Of a stretch of DNA of 64,000 nt, positions 58,075 to 64,000 are shown piece by piece. Under the pieces are notes generated by a model that worked only from the letters and a program-made list of their open reading frames with translations, did not search any database and was not told where the DNA came from. The number at the start of each line of letters is the position of its first letter. The stretch's first letter is position 1. Source of the stretch: Impatiens glandulifera (lineage: Eukaryota; Streptophyta; Magnoliopsida; Ericales; Balsaminaceae); the NCBI RefSeq assembly GCF_907164915.1, contig NC_061865.1, positions 49,387,363 to 49,451,362 on the forward strand, in the 5' to 3' direction. The translations under genes were made by a program, and so were the position numbers.

Positions 58075-58083
58075 AAACCCTAA
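58075..58083 (-). promoter_or_regulatory. Telo-box near the start of gene B
   Basis: Same ttagggttt plus CT-rich patch as upstream of gene A, again about 190 bases before the ATG. The core 5' control region was therefore duplicated along with the gene. Confidence 0.5.
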
Positions 58084-58639
58084 CCTATTTTTGTTTGAAT
58101 TTTGCAATTTTTGATTTAGTTTATTTATTTATTTATTTTTCAAAACAATTATTTTAAACTGTTTTTTAATAATTGTTTTTGAAAATCGTATATAATCATA
58201 TATTTATTTATTATTTTATCAATTATATAACTTAATTAATTAAAATATTAAAATACCTTTTATTTTATAAATATATTTATTATTATATATTAATAACACT
58301 TTAAATCCTTTTATGAAAAAAATTATTTTTCAAAATTACTATTAATCAAGTATTTGTAAATAATTTAAAATTTATTCAAATAAACCCTAACTAAACAAAC
58401 ACTAATTTATTATGAACAAAATTAAGCTAACACGAAATTTAATTAGAATTAAGTACAATTTCAATTTTTTTTATTTGTTTGTCGATTAAAAATTCAAATT
58501 AATTTTATTTTATTATTTAAACCATTCTTTTTTTTTTCTAGAAATGTACGTAATTAACCAGAGTAGTGAGTAGTCTGACATGTACAACATCTATTTTTTA
58601 CAAAATAAAGTCACTCTTTTTTTCTTTTTTTTTACCGAC

Positions 58640-59500
58640 TTAGTGTCATTTAATTAAAAATTCTCAAGAACGAAAAAAACCACGAGTTTAAAAGATTATT
58701 CTAAACAGATCTAGAATGATTTTAAAGTCGTATCATTCTGAATAAAAATAAAAACGTAAATGAACTATCTGATTACAATGTTTTCGTTTCTAATGATTTC
58801 AATAAACGGTAAATTCCAATTCTTGCTGATATTCCAATTCTGCTCCGTACTTGGAACTTTTCTCCACGTTCCCGCAAGTGCGCCACAATCCGAGACTATG
58901 TCTCTCCATAATTTTTCAACACTTCTGCGGGTTTTGCCATAGACTCCCTCATTACGTTCCAGCCAAATGTTGTAAACTACTTCTCCAAAGCCGCACTTGA
59001 ATACGTTTGTTGAGAATTTGTTTCCTTTGGCTTTAAGTAGTGCTGCTTCTTTGATTTCTTTTCATTCCTTCAGGAAACTGATCAGCTCCAGGCTTTTAGA
59101 AAATCTGTCCCAAATTTACAATGTTATACTGCAGCTCTCAAACAGGTGATCAATGGTTTCTTCACTTTCATTGCATAGAAGACAACTCACGTCCGGGATG
59201 CTCATATATACTTGCTGATACAGTCACAAGTACTAAGCCTTTTCTAGAAGGAAAACCATAGGATGAACTAGTGTCGAGGAATGATCTTGGTTGATCATAC
59301 GAGAGGAACTCATTCTACTTTCTGCGCTTTTTCTCGGATTACCTCCCATATTCTCTTTGAGACCAACTTTCCATTGTCTTCTGCATTCCATTCATGAACG
59401 TCAAGTCTGTCTCGGAGTTGTATGTTACTGATGTGATCTCGTATCCTCTATCCTTCTAAATTTCTTCTCAAAAGAGAGAGTTACCGTCCCGGGTAACTTT
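58640..59500 (-). pseudogene. LINE 3' fragment (zf-RVT end), copy 1
   Basis: Minus-strand remnant of an L1-type LINE, truncated at its 5' side. Broken frames give WLxF-like and ISKYI blocks of the zf-RVT domain and a tail matching the LINE at 59,950-61,830. The 3' UTR (58,650-58,780) ends with cgacttagtgtc on the plus strand next to a T-rich run (58,617-58,635). That is the poly(A) tail of a minus-strand insertion. Confidence 0.75.
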
Positions 59501-59945
59501 CACCTGTTGAGAACATAGTTTCAACATGTTTAAAATATTTTGGACCAGTTTAATATAATGTTTGTTTGATTAACATAATTTAACTCCATTAAAAAATGGA
59601 TAATTAGTTAATTTAAGATAATTCACCTAAGTTAAAAAATTAATTTAACCAGTTTAATATAATTTTAACACAATGTTAATTTTGAATTCTATATCAAAAT
59701 TTCTTATTGACTTTCCATTTAGTAACTATGATAGAAGTTAAATCCTAAATATTTAAAAATATATTTCTCCCCATAAAAAGAAAGGAGGTTCTCAAAAATC
59801 TATTATAAAGAGTTATCCAAAATTTCCGAATATAAACAATAAAAAATGCTACACAAGTAAATATAAAATTTGAAGAAAAAAATATGCTAATCTAAACCAT
59901 CTTACTTGCCCAATAAAACATCAATGTGTATTAATTTTTTTTTTA
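59501..59945. other. Spacer between two LINE remnants, no gene seen
   Basis: AT-rich DNA with two related words (gtttaatataat near 59,550 and 59,660). No coding or transposon feature is recognised. Confidence 0.4.
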
Positions 59946-59949
59946 AAAA

Positions 59950-61830
59950 ACGACTTAGCGTCATTTTATTAAAAATTCTTAAAAATAAAAAAAAAACACG
60001 AGTTTAAGAGATCAATCTAAATAGGCCTATAATGATTTTGAAGTTGTAACAAACATTCTGAATAAAAGCTAAAAAGCTAAAAACGTAAATAAATTATCTG
60101 ATTACAATGTTTTCTATTCTAGTGAGTTTAAAAAACGGTAAATTCCAGTTCCTACAGATATTCCAGTTATGCTCCGTGCTTGGAATTCTTGTCCACGTTC
60201 CCGCGAGAGCGCTGCAATCCGATAAAATATCTTTCCATAACTCTTCAACACTCTTGGGGGTTCTTCCATATACCCTTGCATTCCGTTTTTGACAAATGTT
60301 ATACACCATTGCTCCAAAGCCGCACTTGAACACGCTTGTTACAAATCTATTTCCCTTGGCTTTGAGTAGTGCTGCATCTTTGATTTCATTTCATTCGCTC
60401 GGGAAACTGATCAGCTCTAGGCTTTTATAGAATATGTCCCAAAGTTTTACAACAATACAGCAGCTCCCGAATAGGTGATCTATGATTTCTTTATTTCCTC
60501 TACATAGAAGACAGTTCGTGTTCGGGATGCTCATATACTTGCTGATATGATCACGAGTGCTGAGTCTTTCCCAGAAGGCGAGTCATAGGATGAACTGGTG
60601 TCTAGGGATAATCTTCGTTGACCATACAAGAGGAGCCCATTCTACTTTCTGTGCTTTTTCTTGTGTTACCTCCCATATTTTCTTCAATACTAGCTTCCCA
60701 TTATCCTCAGATTTCCAATAATGAATATCTGGTCTATCGTGTAGTTGTATGTTACTTATATGATCAAGTATCCTCTGTCCTTCTAGATTTCTTCTCAGGA
60801 GTGAGTCCCAATTCTTGTCTTTAATGTCTCTGATTTTCGCTTCTGTGTAGTCCCTTCTGATGCGGGTATTTTGAAACTCCTCCTTGTGGATGATAAGCTG
60901 GTTTTCGAACTAGGGGTCTTGCCAGAATAGAGTGTCTTTCCCGTCCCTTAACCGGATGTCATAAAGATCTGCAATATCGCTTCTTAGTTTAAGAATCTTT
61001 TTTAGAGACCAGCTCATACCTTCATTAATTTTATAGGTCCAGATGCTAGTTTCATATTTCATAAACCTCGTATGCACTCATTTGATCCATAGTGACTCCT
61101 AATTGCGCTCCAAAGCCCACAAATGCTTGAAGGTGAGAGCTTTGTTCCACTCGATACAGTTATTCAAGCCGATGCCTCCCTCGTCCTTCGGTTTGCAGAG
61201 AGCGGTCCATTTGACTTTTTTTCATCCTCTTTCGCTACTGCCCCAAATAAAGTTCTTCATCAATGTATCGAGCTCCTTCATTACCTTCTTCGGAATGACC
61301 ATTTACTGTGCCCAGTAGCCAACTATGCTCATTACCACAGTTTTGATAAGTTCGATCCTCCCTACATAAGAAAGTTTTTTCGCTGCCCAGCCAGATATCG
61401 TATTATTTTTACCTTTTCAATCAGCAGCTTGCAGTGTGAAATCTCGATCTGCTTCGCGGTTAACGAAATTCCTAAGTACCTTACGGGAAAACTGCCTTCC
61501 TTATGCCCATGATGTTGAAGATGTCCTGCTTCGTTTCGTCATTCACGCCTCCATAAAATGCCACAATTTTGTTTTCATTAATAGTTAAACCTGTAACCTC
61601 AGAAAAAAACTTTAGTGCAACTCCAATAGTTTTAATGGAATCAATGTCTGCGTGCGCTAGAATGAACAAATCAATTTCCGTATTTAATATTTTTGATTTT
61701 CGCTTCAGTGCAGTCCCTTTTGATGCGGGTATTTTGAAACTCCTCCTTGTGGATGATAGGCGGTTCGTTCGAATGTATGTAATTTTGGTTCTAATAGGGA
61801 TAAATCTTAACCAAAGTAGTGGATGCATGT
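59950..61830 (-). pseudogene. LINE remnant with RT palm/thumb and zf-RVT, copy 2
   Basis: The minus strand encodes, with few stops, the C-terminal half of an L1-type LINE ORF2. From 61,830 downwards: an eroded RT motif C (LFILAHAD), FFSEVTGLTINENK, YGGVN, IMGIRKAVFP and VRYLGI. Next are AKKLSYVGRIELI, FIWGS, KPKDEGGIGL and FKHLWALE. Then come the zf-RVT block FILWLAFWERLSTRDHI with PNTNCLLCRG, and the C-terminal NICQKRNARVYG to KLTRIENIVIR. A 3' UTR and T-rich tract follow to 59,940. It is 5'-truncated inside RT and the YADD core is lost, so it is inactive. Confidence 0.88.
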
Positions 61831-62200
61831 GTAATTGTTTTCAGTTTTGATCTAGGTGGCGTTTATTAATTAAAACGGATATATGTATCACTTGAGCTTA
61901 ATTAGAAATTTATCTATGTGGCACTATGCTGCCTAATTAAATGATGTGGTCATGTGACTCAATTCATCGTTTTAGTTTTTTGTTATTTAGGATAGTTTAA
62001 AACGTGATCTCAAAGTGATTTTCAGTTGATGGAATTATTTATTAATTATGTTAGGGTGGTGGCTGGTTAAAGGAAACTGGTATAAGTCTATTAAAAGATT
62101 TAAATTATTTTTCCCCAAAAGATGCCTTCTCTGAATAATCGAATTCTTGAGTTCTGCTACTCTGGTATGTGTTGTGTCAAAAAGAGCTCAAGAATTCTAC
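61831..62200. other. Spacer, no gene seen
   Basis: Sequence between the LINE remnant and a short tandem repeat. An agaattctac and aagaattct pair near 62,150 and 62,190 hints at small repeats. No coding homology was found. Confidence 0.4.
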
Positions 62201-62440
62201 CTTTAGCTTGTGTCAAAATCTAACCCTTGTCGGGACAAACGTTAAACCATCTCACTTACCTTTAGCTTGTGTAAAAAGCTAACCCTTGCCCGGAAAATTG
62301 CTAAATCATCATATTTACCTTTAGCTTGTGTCAAAAGTGAACCCTTGCTGGGACAAACGATAAACCATCTCACTTATTTTTAGTTTGTGAAAAAAGATAA
62401 CCCTTGTTGGGACAAACACTAAATCATCATCAATCTCACT
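62201..62440. repeat. 59-bp tandem repeat, four units
   Basis: Units start at about 62,201, 62,260, 62,319 and 62,378 with ctttagcttgtgt, then aacccttg, gggacaaac and taaaccatc. The last unit is the most diverged. It is non-coding. Confidence 0.85.
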
Positions 62441-62449
62441 TATTTTTTT

Positions 62450-64000
62450 TCTCTAAGGAGATTTGTTTCAAGATGATCAATTAAAAATTTACTCTAGGTT
62501 GTAAGGTCTAAGAGACAGTTTCTAACTTTTTGATGCAGTGCGAAAGCGGATGGGCTGTGATATTTACATTCCCAATGATTTTAACAATTTGTTTGAAAGA
62601 TTTGTTCATTTATTCTAAAAGCTTTGAATTTGGGTGGTCGAGGTGGTGATGAATTTTTTCTGAAGAGCTTAGTGATAATTGGAGAGTAGCTAGATGATTT
62701 TTAGGGTGGCACTTGAATAAATGTTCATAAAGATTTTGTTTGCCAAAACGATGAGACAATGGATTCGGTCGAGTCTGATTTTAATAAATTTATTTCCTTG
62801 TTGCTATTGGGCCATGTAAAATTATAACAGTGAGTTTTAACATAATGAGTTTGAAAGTATTTATGAAAAGTTGTAATAACTTTGATTGTGGTTTAAATTT
62901 AGAGATTCCACCTATTTTTTTTGGTTTAGAGTAGTAAACTATTAAAATTACATAGAAAAAAGTTAGTGGTCAAGAGCTGAATTACCGAATTTAAGTAGGT
63001 TTTATCAAAAGATTAAGTTTTTATTTTCTAAATAAGGTGTATAAAATCTAGTAAAATTTCATTAGAAATAGTCAATGTTTCAAATGTTAGTGTTTATAAT
63101 ATTTTGGTCCAGTTAAATTATTTTTAGTTTAATAGAATTAGACCAAGCAAGACACACATCAAGCTGGTTCTTTTTGTTGTGGGTTAAACTAGTTAACATC
63201 ACACAAACAAGGTCGGAGTAAATTGAGTTTAGCTCAATAAATTTATGAATATTATGATAGATAAGTGATGAATTATTAAAATTTATTCAGATCGGAAAAA
63301 TTGTAATGTCATATTAGAAGATATGTGTCGTGCTTTAAGAATTCGACAAAAAATGGCAGACTGTAAGAACCACTGACGACCATCAAGAATTCTTTGGTTT
63401 CGCTGTTTGGTAAAGAAATACAGAATATTTTTTCGGTAATGATATTGATTTGAATATTTAGTAAGGACTAGATTTTCCACAATTTTTGTGATGGAGACAA
63501 AAGCGGGATTTGAGCATAGAGACATTGTTTCTAGGTTTCATTTTATGCTTTGTGGATTTTAGCGGTATTAATTGATTTATAAATCAGGCGGTTTAGGTAA
63601 GATTTTTAATGTGAAAAACGATTGATTATTTAAATTTGTTCAAAACGCGTGATCATTTCACATTCTTTTATGATTAAAAATTAAATGAAGAGTGGTGATT
63701 GAAGAGAATAAGAATAGTTATAAAAAAAAAATTGTAATGATTTTAAATAAATAAAGTTGCATATAAATTTTGAAAAACCGATTAAAGATATTAGAGTAAG
63801 TAAGAAAATATGTAATGATTTTTCCAAATCTACAATGATATATTAATAACAAAGTAATTTAATGCGATTTGAAAAGGCTTGAAAAAGGAGAGCGACAGAG
63901 ATATAAAACATGTGATGATAACACTTCTATAACTCAGATTTATGTAAAGAAACATTAAAGAAAAAGAGAGAACCTGAAACTACTAAAAAGAAAATGATTC
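62450..64000. repeat. Unclassified dispersed repeat, third block (runs off the window)
   Basis: Repeats the subunit order seen before genes A and B: the ttacattcccaatg segment (62,560), the ggtcaagagctgaat segment (62,970) and the gaatattatg subunit (63,245) through to ctcagattta (63,930). In detail it resembles the first of the two subunits in each earlier block. No gene lies in this part. Confidence 0.7.

Larger units (their letters stand above)
51995..58480. repeat. 7.4-kb tandem duplication, unit B
   Basis: Counterpart of 44,690-50,990. Exons, introns, the nested Copia and LINE fragments and the upstream region of the gene all align, with scattered substitutions. Differences are more frequent in the unclassified repeat part. 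Confidence 0.85.

Overview
The window is nuclear DNA of a flowering plant, most likely a eudicot. It is very AT-rich, its genes carry GT-AG introns, and it is packed with plant-type transposons: Copia-like and Tat-like LTR elements, L1-type LINEs, hAT- and Tourist-like MITEs. No species can be named from sequence alone. About four loci look like host genes: a subtilase gene and its broken duplicate, a pair of near-identical small Cys/His-rich protein genes, and a U1 snRNA gene. The rest is repeats.

Region 1 (about 0.8-11.1 kb and 22.9-33.8 kb) is a large direct segmental duplication. Each arm carries a subtilisin-like protease gene on the minus strand. In arm 1 (3,022-7,067) ten exons splice into an uninterrupted 747-residue preproprotein with the full Asp/His/Asn/Ser catalytic set. 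In arm 2 (25,525-30,099) the gene is broken by two 1-base deletions and a damaged first splice donor. Arm 1 alone carries a solo LTR and a hAT-type MITE. Arm 2 alone carries hAT-type and Tourist-type MITEs. In most cases the other arm keeps the empty site, so these insertions can be ordered after the duplication.

Region 2 (about 11-22.9 kb) separates the arms. It holds a Tat-like LTR fragment with a GC-rich tandem array. It also holds a hAT-derived ZMYM1/DUF4371 pseudogene (minus strand) split by a young 5.9-kb Copia-like LTR element at 15,895-21,788. That element has equal-length, almost identical LTRs, a GCATA target duplication and no detectable gag-pol. Its interior carries arrays of short palindromes and a Pol III-like A/B box pair.

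Region 3 (34-44.7 kb) contains a U1 snRNA gene (35,747-35,909, minus) with an upstream sequence element, TATA box and 3' box. Next come two unrelated non-autonomous Copia-type elements whose interiors have largely become minisatellites: 37,785-40,282 (28-, 30- and about 115-bp arrays) and 40,477-42,526 (about 47-bp array, AATAA target duplication, relic of the pol C-terminus). Then follow a second Tat-like LTR piece and a LINE ORF1 fragment.

Region 4 (44.7-64 kb) is a second tandem duplication, of about 7.4 kb. Each unit has an unclassified dispersed repeat followed by a three-exon gene for a 154-residue Cys/His-rich protein resembling plant proteins annotated as RPM1-interacting protein 13. 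Both copies look intact and differ at one residue. Both share, in intron 1, a decayed Copia fragment that itself contains a LINE 3' end. Two LINE relics with reverse-transcriptase and zf-RVT sequence follow. The flanking repeat then restarts at 62.4 kb and runs to the window end, so further gene copies may lie outside.

The best candidates for something undescribed are the pair of minisatellite-filled Copia derivatives and the palindrome-rich, coding-free LTR element.
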